The position numbers and the translations under genes were made by a program. Positions 34,669-46,829 of a DNA stretch of 64,000 nucleotides are shown one piece after another. The stretch lies in the NCBI GenBank assembly GCA_037957365.1, contig JARHVA010000001.1:10360501-10424500 (forward strand), given 5' to 3'. The stretch comes from Torreya grandis (taxonomy: Eukaryota; Streptophyta; Pinopsida; Cupressales; Taxaceae). Below the pieces are notes generated by a model. The model did no database searches and had not been told where the DNA came from. It saw nothing but the letters and a program-made list of their open reading frames with translations. Position 1 is the first letter of the stretch; every line of letters starts with the position of its first letter.

Positions 34669-34820
34669 AAAGTTGGACTAAACAAAATCATAATATGGCT
34701 GACGCTGACTCCCATTATAGTGTCTTGAGAGAAAATTTCCATTCATTCACTTTAATTGGTAAGCTTTGGTAGGTCAAATGCTATGAACTATAAATGGTTC
34801 ATCCCAATGGATACATAGAT
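34669..34820 (-). repeat. 152-bp duplicate of gypsy pol 3' end (right side of copia block)
   Basis: See 27,993-28,144. Here it is continuous with the upstream gypsy integrase C-terminal region, so this is the copy in original context. Confidence 0.9.
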
Positions 34821-35560
34821 TTCTAGGGTGATGCATGAACTTAGAGTCATAGAGCAAGACTTTCATTCTTGGAGAGAAGACTTTATTCTTAATATGGTGA
34901 TCATGTCATGCTTTCTATTTGCATTTTTTAATGTCTTGACTCTAGTGGGTGAAGAACCAAGCCTCATCTAGTTTCATTAAATCATCAATATAAGCTTTCA
35001 AAGAGGCATCATCATTCAAGTCTCCCATATGTGTTATCCATAGATATGGCAATATGAACTCCACTTGTATGACCGCTTCTTTTCCATATACTAGGTTGAA
35101 TAGTGTACTTTTATTAAGGCACTTATATGTAGTTTAGTAGGCCCAAAGTACTATAGATGCTCGATCATCCCATTCAGTCCAGCCAACATTACAAAATTTT
35201 GTCAAAGTGGTTCTAAAGATCTTATTGAAGGCCTTAGTTGTTCCATTAGCTTGTGGGTGGTATGGTGTCATCATGAACTCAACTAAAAAGATGTCAATCA
35301 TTTCATTTAAGAAGTGGGTGCCTTGATCACTAGTGAAACTTAGGGGGCAACTGAACCATGTCATAATGTTTTCCTAAATGAATAATGTGGTAGTTGTTGT
35401 AGTACAATTTTTTTAGCAGTGATTTAGCCTAGAACGTGAGATAGTCAATTGTCACAATGATATAACGAGAGCCCATTGCCACAATTGTCCTATGAGTTGA
35501 TAAGGTGTGGTGTAGACCTCAAGTTGCTTTTTTCTTATGAACTGAAGGAGTTAGGTGCAT
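34669..35560 (-). pseudogene. Gypsy integrase
   Basis: The enzyme would insert element cDNA. On the - strand: RYIIVTIDYLTF (first catalytic Asp, ~35,440-35,475), FTSDQGTHF (second Asp, ~35,310-35,335), TPYHPQANG (~35,245-35,270) followed by a Lys where the catalytic Glu is expected, then a C-terminal region with MKVLLYDSKFMHHPRNL-type residues down to ~34,750 and the tail in the 152-bp repeat. The usual HHCC zinc-binding module seems absent: the sequence passes within ~60 codons from the RNase H/connection end to the first Asp region. Many stops; not functional. Confidence 0.8.
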
Positions 35561-36890
35561 AGCCAGTGTTGAGAAATACTGCAATATCCTCTATTTATTT
35601 AAGTACCCAAGTAAATCAGAAGATCTAAACATAAGGAAGATCATCTTCTATGGCATGTGGGGGTTCTCTGTTTTCAATTCAAGATAAGTGATCAGGTCCA
35701 TAGTTGGTCTTCCTGGGATTCATTACTATGGAAAACTAGAATTCTTGGAAAAGTACAATCCAATGAAAAATCCTTCCATATAATACTGGCTTGTTGACAA
35801 GATACTTCAGGGCCTCATTGTCTGTATAGAATATAAATAGAGTAGCCAAAAGGTATTTCCTAAACTTTTGTAGAGCATAAACCATAGACAAAGCTTCACT
35901 CTCAATAGTGGTATAGTTATATTCTATCGATGTCAGCTTCCTATTAGTGAAGTAAATTAGGTGATCTAAGTTTCCATCACCTGGTTGTGCAAGTATAATG
36001 CTAACTGCCATCCCAGATGCATCAACATGGACATGAAAAGGCTTTGTCCAATCAAGAAATTGCAAGATAGGAGTTGTAACTAACCTTTCTTTGAGCATTT
36101 TCAAGGCTCCTTTGCATGAATTAGGCCATAAAAATTGTTCATTATGCTTTATAATATCTTTTAGGGGTGCAATGATCTTAACATAACCCTGAATAAACTT
36201 TATATAGTAGCCCATGTGTCCTAGGAAGGTGCACACCTTGTGTTGAGTTTTGGGTGTTGGTAGTTGGAGAATGACAGATACCTTGGTTGGATCCACCAAG
36301 AGTCCCTCCTTAGAAATGATATACCCAAGGAGTACACCAAAAGGTGTGACAAATAGGCACTTCTTCAAATTCAAGTAAATTTGTAACAGTCAACAATGCT
36401 CAAGCATGAGCCTTAGATTAGCACAATGGTCCTTGATCAACCCGTATATCATCTAGTCTTCTAAGCAGACTTGGAGAAACTTGTGGATAAAATATTTGAA
36501 AGCCTCAACTGCTATCTATGAGAACACTAGCAAGGCATTTTTCTACTCAAAAGGCATGATCGTATAGGCAAAATATCCCCTTCAGTAGCAAAGTTAGTCT
36601 TTGATCAGTCTTCCTCAACTATCTGGACTTTGTGGTACCCTAAGAACCCATCAATAAAAGAGTATAACTCACAATCGATAACACCTTCTAGTATTTCCTC
36701 TATGAAAGGTGTTGGAAAAGGATCTGTCACACAAAATGTATTTAAAACATGATAATCTACATAGATCTGAATATGCCCATCCTTTTTGATACTGATTACC
36801 ATGGGACTCACCCAATGAAATTCATCAATGAGAGTAATTACTCTAACATGGAACATGCTCTCAATTTCCTCTTTCACGTGCACCTGAGGT
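35560..36890 (-). pseudogene. Gypsy reverse transcriptase and RNase H
   Basis: 36,883 to 36,605 holds the RT fingers and palm (WVSPMVISIKKDG, IYVDYHVLN, YSFIDGFLGYHKVQI). ~36,600-36,380 holds the active-site region, where the usual YLDD is degraded and a stop lies close by. 36,374 to 35,736 is an open 212-codon frame with LNLKKCLFVTPFGVLLG, the thumb, then RNase H (FHVHVDASGMAVSIIL, IESEALSMVYALQKFRKYL, FYTDNEALKYLV). RNase H catalytic acids D, E, D can be seen in those three phrases. It shares the gypsy order with the downstream integrase. Confidence 0.88.
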
Positions 36891-38480
36891 TAAGATTCAT
36901 CTTTTATGGATGTTTCTTCACTAGGTGAGCACCGTCAGTCAACTTTATGTGCATCTTCCCTAGAGATGGGTGAACTCCTTTTATTTTGCTATAATTCCTC
37001 AAAAATACATCCTAATATTCTTTCAACAACTCAAAAATCTATGAAGTTTTTGTCTCAATCCAGTAATTTCTAATTATAGCCATTTTAGGTTCTTGCTCCA
37101 TGCCAATGTTAAGTTGAAAAGTTTGAATGGGCTCATGAAAAGGGTTGTTTGTTGGAGAGATTATGTCTTAAATAGTTCATGAACCAGTACTTGTAGGGAC
37201 TCATATATTGCTATTCAAGGGGTTGAGTGAAGTGGACCCCTCACCTTCATCTATTTGAAAGACAAGTTTTGGCTTTCCCAGGTAGATATCTTTATGACAT
37301 TCCTTATTAATAATTGTTGATGGTGTAGGCTTAGTAAATGAATGTAATGGTTCTTTAGGTTCCTGATAAATAAGGCACAACCAATCTTTGACAAGACTTT
37401 GATCTCTAATGATTGATTTAAACATAAATTTAAGGGTGAGGCACAAATCTATCCTTGGTGAAAAATAAGAAAGTATTGACTTCATGTTTTCCTTCAATAA
37501 CTACCAGAATCTAGTACCCATATGAATTTCTTCATGAATGTACCAAGCCTATGCCCAAGTATGTAAAGTCCCATAGAATGCATGGACCCAAAGTTACTCT
37601 GGCAAGAATGTTTCTTTAGCTTTCCATATTATCTCACAAACTTCAATATGAGGTTCAGGTGCTCTCACATCATTATAGATAAGTGTGCCTCTGATCTTAT
37701 TATCATGGTGAAATCTATGATGTAGAGTAGCTCATACTTGATCCCAATACAAAAGGTGCTCTTTATGAGTACACCACCATTTGGTAGTGGTACCATAAAA
37801 AATGTGATCTAAGGACTACATCATTTTGATATCATAGAACTCTTTAAGGCAATGGACAAAGTCATGTATCTCTATTTATCCTTGGAACAATGGAGCTTCC
37901 CCTAATCTCTCCATCGGTGTCCCTCCAGTAGCCCTTGCATTGCTAAACCCATGAGGTGCACAAACTTGTGGCATATAGGGAGCTGACATTAGATGCTCTC
38001 TCCTTTATTTATGATGCTACACAATCTTCTAGTTAGATCATAGTCACCTGGGCCCAACAGTTACAGGTGTTACTTGTAGTATCTGAGATAGGTTGGTTGT
38101 CTATCCATCAAAGAATACCATTGGGCGATGGATCATGTTATTCCTCATGTCAAGTAGTAACATTATATAGGTTGTTAATGTCTTCATCCATACTCATGGG
38201 ATCAACATAGGGAGGCCCTTGTGCTTGGTCTAAAGGTAGTGTCTACTAGAATATCCTAGATTACCCATCCATTAATAACAACATTAACCAATATCTCTCC
38301 ATCTTCTAGGGAAGAGGATCTAGGACTTTCCTAACATTGGGCATGATTTAAATAATGATATTTACTTTGTCAACTAAGGTGAGGGTGGACTTCATTTGGT
38401 AAATAGGCTCGACCTTTAAGCCAAGTGTTGTGCTGGGGAACAATGTCCTCATCCAACATACATTTGCATAGTTCTATAAA
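36891..38480 (-). pseudogene. Gypsy protease/linker region
   Basis: The frame is followed in pieces on the - strand. There is a coiled segment (DTKELV.QLQG.I.YLKDKDV, ~38,530-38,600), a stretch reading EILVNVVINGW.I.DILVD (~38,240-38,310) that resembles an aspartic protease core with its active-site triad degraded, then NDVRAPEPHIEVCEIIWKA (~37,620-37,680), a 98-codon frame at 37,201-37,497, and sequence leading into RT. The identification of the protease is tentative. Confidence 0.5.
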
Positions 38481-40030
38481 ATTGTCCTACACTACTGGTT
38501 GAGGTTTGACTTCCCTTTATACTATGGTGTACTATGTCACATCCTTATCCTTGAGGTATTAAATCTAACCTTGGAGTTGTCATACTAGTTCCTTTGTATC
38601 TTGAAGGACATGCTTTTGTTGTTGTGCATCAGGGTACTTCCTTGCCCATGGTTCTTCCCAATGTACCTTCTTGATTGGGTTGGTTGTGGATTGAGTCTAT
38701 CCCCCATTATAAGTGGTGATATTCACTTGTTTCACTATCGAGATGGTTGGTCATGCATGCCATTATGGTTTATCTATTCAAATCATGTCGGTACCCTTTT
38801 CATTGAGGTCCTTGGTGATGGTTGCATATATATCAGGATACTCTTCTAGATGATGGTCCTTTTTGCAAAATGTGCAAGTTGGGTACTCTAGGCAATCCCT
38901 TTGATAGTGGTTTGGTATCCCATATTTGTATCAATTCGTTGGTGGAAATTGACCACCACCTCATTCTCATCCTCTCCCTTGCCCATGGTAGCCACCATTG
39001 TCTTGAGTATTGGTGACTGAGATTTGGCATGTACAGTGCACTCAGGCTTCATGTATATCACTAATCAATTGACAATCATTGGTGTCATGGGTGTAGGCAT
39101 CATAAATATTAAAATAATCAGACACCTTAATGTTTTTAGCTCATTGTACAAGTGGGAAAGAATGGACATCATGTTCCTCATGATAGATCTCATAAGCTTG
39201 TTTCAGTAATGCGTGGATGTTCTTACACAAGTAGTTATTCCTTATATGCCCTTTAGTCTCACAGTCAGTACACCAAACATCACTACATGTCTCATGTGCA
39301 TTGTTTTCCATCAACCTTTCAAGTTATGATGCCATGGATTTTGTATGTGCCTCCATAAAGGGACTAATCCTAGTATCCATTCTTCTAATTAATTTAGCTT
39401 GTAGGGTAGCTTCTAGTGCCTCACACACACTAGTGAAGGTTATTTGCAATAGAGTCTGACAAAAAGGTTACAATAAGCCTCCCATAAACCATTATATATA
39501 TTAATAAAGATTTATTTCAAATGACAATTTAGAAAGTAAGGTTTTGAATCGTGCATCATACTCATGCACACTCTCTGTAAGTCCTTGATTTATGTCCTTT
39601 AGTATCGCTATACTTTACTACTCAAACTCAAAAATATCAAATTCTAGTAAGAAGGTTACTTTGAGTTGGTCATAGTCGACCACCACTCGTTGAGGGTTAA
39701 ACTTGTGATACCATTTTTGTGTGCACTCTAAAATCATGGTTACAAAATGTGTAGCCTTTCATTCAGAAGATGTGATGCCACATGCTCTCTAAATCAATTC
39801 ACACTTATGAACATGATCAGTTTCATTCTCTACCCCTTTTTATTTAGGCAAATACAAGGTCATCTCATAGTAAACCATAGTATATTTTTGAGTAAATGGT
39901 TGTTGGGAAGATCTAGCTCTAGTTCCATAAGGGGGTCTACTTCCACCTACGCCTCCCCCCAATCCTCCTCCAGCGCTTCTAGCAATAGTGCCCATGAGAA
40001 GAGGTGTGGTAGAGGGTTGATTTCCCAAAT
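38480..40030 (-). pseudogene. Gypsy gag with zinc knuckles
   Basis: On the - strand from ~40,030: a Gly-rich N-terminus (AGGGLGGGVGG), then VDYDQLKVTFLLEFDIFEFE (~39,640-39,700), INQGLTESVHEYDARFKTL (~39,540-39,600, typical of gypsy gag capsid), a knuckle WCTDCETKGHIRNNYLC (~39,215-39,270), then RDCLEYPTCTFCKKDHHLEEYP (~38,840-38,905), a second Cys/His cluster. Stops interrupt it. The + strand ORFs at 38,601-39,209 are shadows of this frame. Confidence 0.7.
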
Positions 40031-42099
40031 TTAGGTCTATAATATGGCCTTAAAGACCAGATCCATAGGCATCCCAAGTTATGCCATAAAATTCCCTTGA
40101 AGAGGGAAAGATAATGTATATTTTGAATGATCACCCAATGGCCTAGTTTTAGTCTCTTGTACTTGTTTAGTTTCTGATTTTGTATTGTTTGTATCCCAAT
40201 TTTGTATATGTATTCTATTTGAATCAAAGACATGAGCACACACTATGGTGGGGAGCTTGGTTCTTCATCTCTTGCAGTCTAGCTCATTTCTCTTTCAAAG
40301 TATAAAAGTGGCAAAGGATGTGGCTCAAAAGTGATGAGTTGCTCACTTACATCTGCCTCCCTGCAACTCTTCACAGTACTCCTTGAGGTTTCTTAATCTC
40401 TTCCTATGCTTCTAACTCCTATAATCCTCTACCAAGCTTCATCATACTTCAATTTTTGTAATGTTCATTGGCTTGCTACCATGTTGAACCCACAACCTTC
40501 AATCAACTACTAGTCTCCCCTTCCAAATATGTGGCTCATGCACAAGAGATTTTAGCCTTCCATGGGTAGAGACTCCAATCCAAGGTCAACAATTATATTC
40601 TTAATTTCAAAAGCAAACAATGATATATAGCATCTCCTTAGTTATCATAGAAATTAAAATTTTGCTTCCTCGGGACATGAATAGGTGGTCACCATGTATT
40701 CTAAAATGTAGCTATTTTGAATGCCTTTCCACCAAAAATTAACTACTCACATCCAGGTAACTTCAAGTCATGCTAAACTCCTCTACCATTCAAGTGTCCA
40801 AGGCTACCTTCATCCAAGATTTAGAGATCATCCTTGAGCATACGCTAAGATCCAAGAATGCAAGAGAATTGGGACCACGAAATAGAAAGTCTCATATAGA
40901 GAGCTCTAGAGATTCTACTATACCCATTGTCATTCAAAAACTCCTCATTCAAGATATGGTACCACAAAGTTGTCTTCAACACTAGTAACCCATTCTTTAA
41001 TATTCTCTAACATAATGCACTCAAACATTTCCCATGATTATGCTCTAATTGCTTTGGGTTTTGATAATGGAATCAAAATGTTGGGTTCTTTTAGTTAGTT
41101 CCACTACGATGCTGAAGATTTTATCTAACAAGCTAGTGCACTGGTACTAACATGAGAGTAGTAAGTCTCACATGCTCACCCAAAGCATGCAATGAAAGAC
41201 CGGTTCTCAAAGGCTTTGAAGCACAATGTTGTATGTTTTTTCATCTTTCATAACATAATTCTTAAAAGGTTACTCAATACCATAAATATACTACTATTAT
41301 CCATATTGATCCAAATTTAATTACCACTATAACTAGGATCACCATTACTATCTAACAATAACAATAAAATAAAAAGTTACCCATGACTTAGAAATATAAT
41401 ATATCCATCATTCAACACTTAGAATGTTTTACAATTCATAACATAATATGGCAAACATTGGTTTTTCATTAATTGCTTAATAGATTGCAAGATAATGATA
41501 TATCTATTATTCACAGGGGACCATCATGTAAATGTTTACAATAGGGTTTTTATACTTGTTTTGCCTTGATCAAGTGTCAAAATTCTAACTATCGTGAATA
41601 GATGACACACAAACTCCCAACAGGTTGAGAGTCATGGCTCTTACAACTAATTATTTCTATAGACTCAGGCCTCTGTGCCACTAGATACTTTCTCTATGAT
41701 ATATTATGGTAGCCAAGTATATCATTCCTTATGGGCTAGTATAAATCCTCCAATTAGTGGGGTTGAAGTGTCTTGCTTGAGTTTTTCTTCTAACTACTCC
41801 TGCATCCCTTACGCTCCACTTCCTATGCACTTCCCTAGTCTTTTGCTTTGGTTTTGAGTCCTTTATTCTCAGGTCCCTTGTGGCATGTTCTCCCTTGACG
41901 ATGTCCTCTCACATTGGGTCTCTTATGCCATTATATTTCAATGCCTATCACCTTTCATGCCACAACTCTTTTACATCTGTCAGCTATGTGCCATGGTCCT
42001 CTCATGCCATGGTCTTCTTATGTCATGCTGGTACTTATGACAAAATGGACAATGGTCCTTCTATGCTATGCACCAAAATTGGAACAATAATTATTCAAA
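40031..42099. other. Unassigned, probably gypsy leader/LTR and other debris
   Basis: No protein or repeat identified with confidence. 41,880-42,030 has repeated ATGCCATGGTC or CTCATGCCA phrases. The 86-codon + frame at 41,880-42,140 runs into family T sequence and looks incidental. The gypsy 5' LTR would be expected here, but I could not find its pair. Confidence 0.35.
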
Positions 42100-42735
42100 A
42101 TTTAGGGGACAACATAACTCAAGAATGTGAGAGGTTTTGAAGGTTGTGTGAGTATGATAATAAGGTGTGGATGCACTGAGGAGTGTTTCAAAGTGAATCT
42201 TTGAAGGTAGGTCCTTCAGTCTTAGTCTGAACATAACCATTGTTTATCCCTATCTATATTGATGAGGCATGAGGATCAGATTTCAAGGTTAATGTGTGAA
42301 GGAGAGCATGGATATAGGTAAGTCAAGTTGTTTTAGAAGTGGTCATGAAGTATGAGGTCATGGTTTACAGGAAATGGCATGAAATGAGGTTTTGAGGTTT
42401 CTCTATTAGAAGCATAATGAATAAGAGTGGGGGAGTGAATCAAAATTCAAAGCATTTCATTCAATTACTCTTGCGCAATCATGAACCATTAAAATAAACA
42501 TATAGATCTAGCAAGCATAAGCAACTATCCACTTAAGCAACAAACACAAGAACACATCACATATGTGGGAAACCCTCAAGGGAAAGAAAACCCACTGATC
42601 TCTTCAAATGGACTATATTCCTAAAATACAAAAAAAAATTAGTGAAGCATCAACTCCACATGGAGCACCAACCCCAACTCGCCAAGAACCCACTTGATTA
42701 GGATGTAACAAGCACCCACTTACAAGGAGGCACCA
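42100..42735 (+). mobile_element. Family T 3' end plus start of LTR, copy 3 (fragment)
   Basis: Matches 3,220-3,860 in the same orientation: GAGGCATGAGGATCAGATTT, then the purine tract GTGGGGGAG at ~42,428-42,436, then the LTR start TGAATCA at ~42,437. It breaks off abruptly at ~42,735, where copy 1 continues. Confidence 0.75.
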
Positions 42736-44535
42736 ATAGTGGGCTTGGGACTAAAACCTCTTGATGCTCAAAAACATCAGAAACTTTTTGTTAATTTATG
42801 TTTGTATTTTCATTAAAAAAATCTGTGTTTATGCTCAACATCATCAAATATCTCCTCTTTACTATTGTACAAATCACTATGGTCATGATTTGTCTCATCT
42901 TCTTGGAAGAAGGAAAAAAATGGAATTTCAATGCATTCTTCCATGAATTATTTTTCTTGGATTGAATTATCAAGATCTTATTTATTTTTTATTTTCTCTA
43001 CCTCTTTCAAGTTTTGAAGTGAAATTTTTTCTTTTCTTGTTTTGTACCACTCCATAAAAATATTTCAAAAATTTCACTCTCTTTGGATCATTAACAATTT
43101 CATGAATTGGATTTTCTTTAAAAATGGAGATAAAAAGGAAAACATGTTTTATCATATCATCCTTTGCAAGAACCTAAATAAACCTTAGTTTGGGTTGCTC
43201 TATGATCATTTTGTAATTTATTTCTTCTCCTTACTACTAATAATCCATGCTACCAATTTTCATAATTATAAATCAAACTTTGGATAGTGATAACAAATCT
43301 TAAAATATCAAAAACATGGGTTGAATTTCATCATTTATGGGATTGAATTAAATAGAGTTGTAAATCTTATTTTGAAAATGGAAGATTGCCTTCATATTTT
43401 TAAAATCAAAGGCACCATTTGATCTCTAATGAAGTCACCAAAAACTATTGATGTAAATATATGTTGCTTGTATTTTATTTGGTAGTATGACTTGTCGAAT
43501 GAGAAGCAACACAAATTTGATAATAAATGGATATATGACCTTTAAGATGGTGATTTTCCTTTGTATTTGAGAGGGTAACTCCTTCCTATGATTAAGAGTT
43601 TTTTGGATTTTTTGTGTACTTTTAACCAAAAAAGCATAAAAAAGAAACAAAATTGAGAAATGGTGGAACTTAAAAATGGGAAAGGAATGAAAGAGGATAG
43701 GTATGAAGATGAGAAAATCACATCAGAATAGATGAAGAGAACCATCGAAATAATTAGAAATAAAATTAAATGGTTAGAAATTATTCCTCTCACATAAAAA
43801 TGGAAATATGAACAATAAATGTACACTTAGTTCAAAGCCAATACATGAGATCTAAAATACAAATTCTATAAACATTGTGAATTGTACACAACTAAGAAAA
43901 GTGTAGAATTTTAATGGATTTTATATATATGAATAGAAATATTGAATTCATGAACAAAGAGCATCAAAACCCACAAAGCCAAAGATTGATATCACCTTCT
44001 TGTTTGCATTCCATTGCTATAATATATAAAATTAGATAGCCCATACACAAAGCTACGTCCAACACTTCCTCAAGAGCTTGAAAAAAAGAATAACCCTTTT
44101 AAAATTGCCATCTATCCTATTTATAACACATAGGAGGATGAAATGACCTTTTGTGTTCTAATTTTTTGACCTTTTATATTCGCATTTTTTGTCATTTATA
44201 TTTCACTTTTTAATAAAGTGACGTAAATAAAGTTCCAAGTGGGCCCACCAAACCTTACCCATTGGGTGGTAGAGTCTAGAAATAGTATGTGCCACAAGTA
44301 TATAATGGAAAGTGAAGCTGATCTACAAATCAATCTTAGCTCAAAAAATATAAATCACACTATCTATTACGCTTATTGGTACATTTAGACAATCAGGATC
44401 ATGACCAATATGGATCTGCTAGACCTAACTAAGGGGTCTCTTACCACACGATATCAATAGAGAGGGTTCCAAATCCTCTAGTCAAGCAAAACCATGTGAT
44501 AACCCTAGTTAGGTCCTATATTTTCTTATCACGAG
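42736..44535. other. AT-rich sequence without recognisable features
   Basis: Short frames on both strands only (none above 94 codons; 43,542-43,826 on the - strand is hydrophobic and Phe/Ser-rich, as expected of translated AT-rich DNA). No repeats shared with the rest of the window were noticed. Confidence 0.5.
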
Positions 44536-45715
44536 TGTAGACATCCAATTCCCAAAACCTTTTGTATTGAAATTGTCAATCTTACTTGAATTACACTCAA
44601 ATGCCCAATTTAGGTCAAAATCACTAAAAATATGCTAAATAGTTTGATATTATTGTATACAAGTGTTGATTTAGGCTAATGTATTCCTAAATGGGGTAAT
44701 GCATTTTATGTGATTCCTAACTTTGATCAATTCATTTCTAGTCAAAATGACGATTTCACTTTTTTATGCTCTAGATCACTCTTTTCTTCTAATTCATTAT
44801 TACACGTCACATACCTTTGTTATTTTGCGTTGGCAACATCCTAAATGAGAATACGGCTCCAATGTATCTAACATCACCTTCAAATTGTTATCTAGTCAAA
44901 TTATGATCCAATAATATGACTTTTTAACCATTTTGATTAATTGAGGGCCAATTTCTAAAGAATTGCAGAAATATTGATTAATCTTGTTTAGAGCTAATTA
45001 ATTAAAATCAAGAGATTAAGTGGATTTTCCATTGAGGCTATTAATTATTTCATTATTGGAAATTGATTTGTAATATATGCATCACCTAGTGACATCATCT
45101 ATGGGGTGGCATCCACAAGCCATAAATGTATAAAATATCTAAATTATGGGCACCCATGCTTAATTAATGCCCCTTCCCCCCGAATCATTATGAGGGCATT
45201 CATTGATTTTAACCTCCAAAATTGAATGGATTCTTAGCCACACATATTCATCTTGAGATGGACGGTTAAGGTTCATTATAATCAATTGCAAAAATTGATA
45301 AATAGGAGGCCTCTCATACCATTTCTTTAGCTAAATTATTGTAAACTTAAAATGCAAAATTGTCTTCACATCCTTTTTTGTTGATCATTATGATTTATTT
45401 ACAAGATTCATTTGATAAGCTAGAGTAGAGATTTCTTCTATTGAGCCTAGGTTATGCATAGTGTTCTTGAGGCATTGGAGGAGCAAATAATCCATTGTTG
45501 ACAAAGACAAGAGCATTATATCAAGGGGAGAACACACTTGAAGCAAATCTTGGGTGGTGGAATTGATTTGAGAAGGTGACGAGTCTTGATTTCTTTCAAT
45601 TTTTTATTCATTAGCAAACCCCACATGAATAGGTTGGCTTAGATTGTCAATTGTTATGCATTCTTTTGTGATTTTTCATGACTAATGTTTGAGTTGATCC
45701 TATTGTAATCCATCA
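44536..45715 (+). repeat. R1 5' LTR
   Basis: It starts TGTAGACATCCAATTCC and ends AATCCATCA. It is roughly 87-88% similar to the 3' LTR over the part compared. It lies outside the inverted duplication. Confidence 0.82.
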
Positions 45716-45868
45716 TATATTTTACCACATCCGATGGGACCATTGCGTCCATTTAAGTAAGGAAGACAATTTGGCTTTTTTAGAATTCCATTTTAGTCAT
45801 TAAAAAGTCATTTAACAACATTTTTATGCTTGTTTTCCCATGCTTTTATGCACTCATAGGTTACACAA

Positions 45869-46395
45869 TGACCGTCGATGGTTCTTAGTGACTATCAATG
45901 GTTCTTAGTGACCATCGATGGTTAGGGCTAATCACTCATAATTGGGTTGCATAGGAAATACGTTTAAAATTTTCAATTTTTGAGCATTCATGCAAGTTAT
46001 TGCTAACAAATTACATGTTTTAAGTCTTTGGTCTGAACCAAAAAATGATTCAGAAGCTTGCTTTTGGATTTTTTATTTTATCTTAGGCTAAATGAATTTT
46101 TTATTGAAAATGTTTTCTTACCTAAAAATTTTTATACAAATTCAAGTTTATATTGGTTAAAATTGAATTTTAAGGCTATGGTCTAGTTTTATTTCATGAT
46201 CTAGAAGATTCTCTTTCACATATTTTTATTCTAATAGATAACAAGTGCCTTTTGACAATAATGTTGAAGCCTTCGGGTCGATAGGTAACCACCAATGGTT
46301 TGGTTTTGACCACTGATGGTTGGTAAAACATCGACTGATGATGGTTAGGAAGTAATCATCGATGGTCAAAGGTGACCATTGATGGTCACTGTGTT
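45869..46395 (+). repeat. ACCATCGATGGT palindrome clusters in R1 leader
   Basis: Three 20-bp tandem units at 45,869-45,928 (GTGACCATCGATGGTTCTTA and variants), and about five more dispersed units at 46,286-46,395 (ACCACCAATGGT, ACCACTGATGGT, ATCATCGATGGT, ACCATTGATGGT). ACCATCGATGGT is a perfect 12-base palindrome. Confidence 0.75.
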
Positions 46396-46829
46396 TTTAA
46401 AACATAAACCTAAGAACACTTAAACCAAAGTTGGTTGTCTTATTTAAAAAAGTGATACAAAGCTAAAGGAGACTCTCATAATTTTTATGTAGGACCCACA
46501 TGGAAAAATATCAATTTAGGCCTCATTAAGTCTTTTTAACCTCATTTTGGTGCTTAAAAATAACTAGGAATCTTTCCATTTGTTGCTTAAATAAAAATTT
46601 CCATGTTTATATTAAATGTTTCTTAGTTGTTATTTAAAACAAAATTCAACTTAAGGCCAATGGGCCAAAGAACATCACCAAACACTTCAATTTGGTACTT
46701 TAAAACTAAACTCACTTGAAAGTTTTATTTTAAGTAAGTCATTTATCATTGCTTATTTTATTATATTTGTTTGAGCAAAAATGAAGTTGTGTGTGTATGT
46801 TCTCCCCCCGTTCCTTGAAGGGAACTTAT

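Larger units (their letters stand above)
34669..40030 (-). mobile_element. Ty3/gypsy retrotransposon, decayed coding region
   Basis: Read on the - strand from ~40,030 to 34,669: gag with zinc knuckles, a protease-like stretch, RT, RNase H, integrase. The pol order (RT-RNase H before integrase) defines gypsy. It is riddled with stops. LTRs were not identified. At 34,669 it is cut by the reversed solo LTR, and a 152-bp duplicate of its last part is found across the copia insertion at 27,993-28,144. Confidence 0.85.

Noticed and set aside
38601..39209. Three + strand ORFs at 38.6-39.2 kb
   Set aside because: They overlap the gypsy gag on the - strand, which has recognisable zinc knuckles.
28145..40030. 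Endogenous pararetrovirus
   Set aside because: Pol order, LTRs, primer site and integrase identify Ty1/copia and Ty3/gypsy; there is no movement protein and no caulimovirid layout.
41880..42140. 86-codon + frame as a gene
   Set aside because: It runs from simple ATGCCATGGTC-type repeats into family T 3' sequence; there is no domain and no conserved counterpart.
43435..43826. Hydrophobic - strand frames as a membrane protein
   Set aside because: Phe/Ser/Ile-rich translation is expected from AT-rich DNA, and the two frames overlap in different phases.
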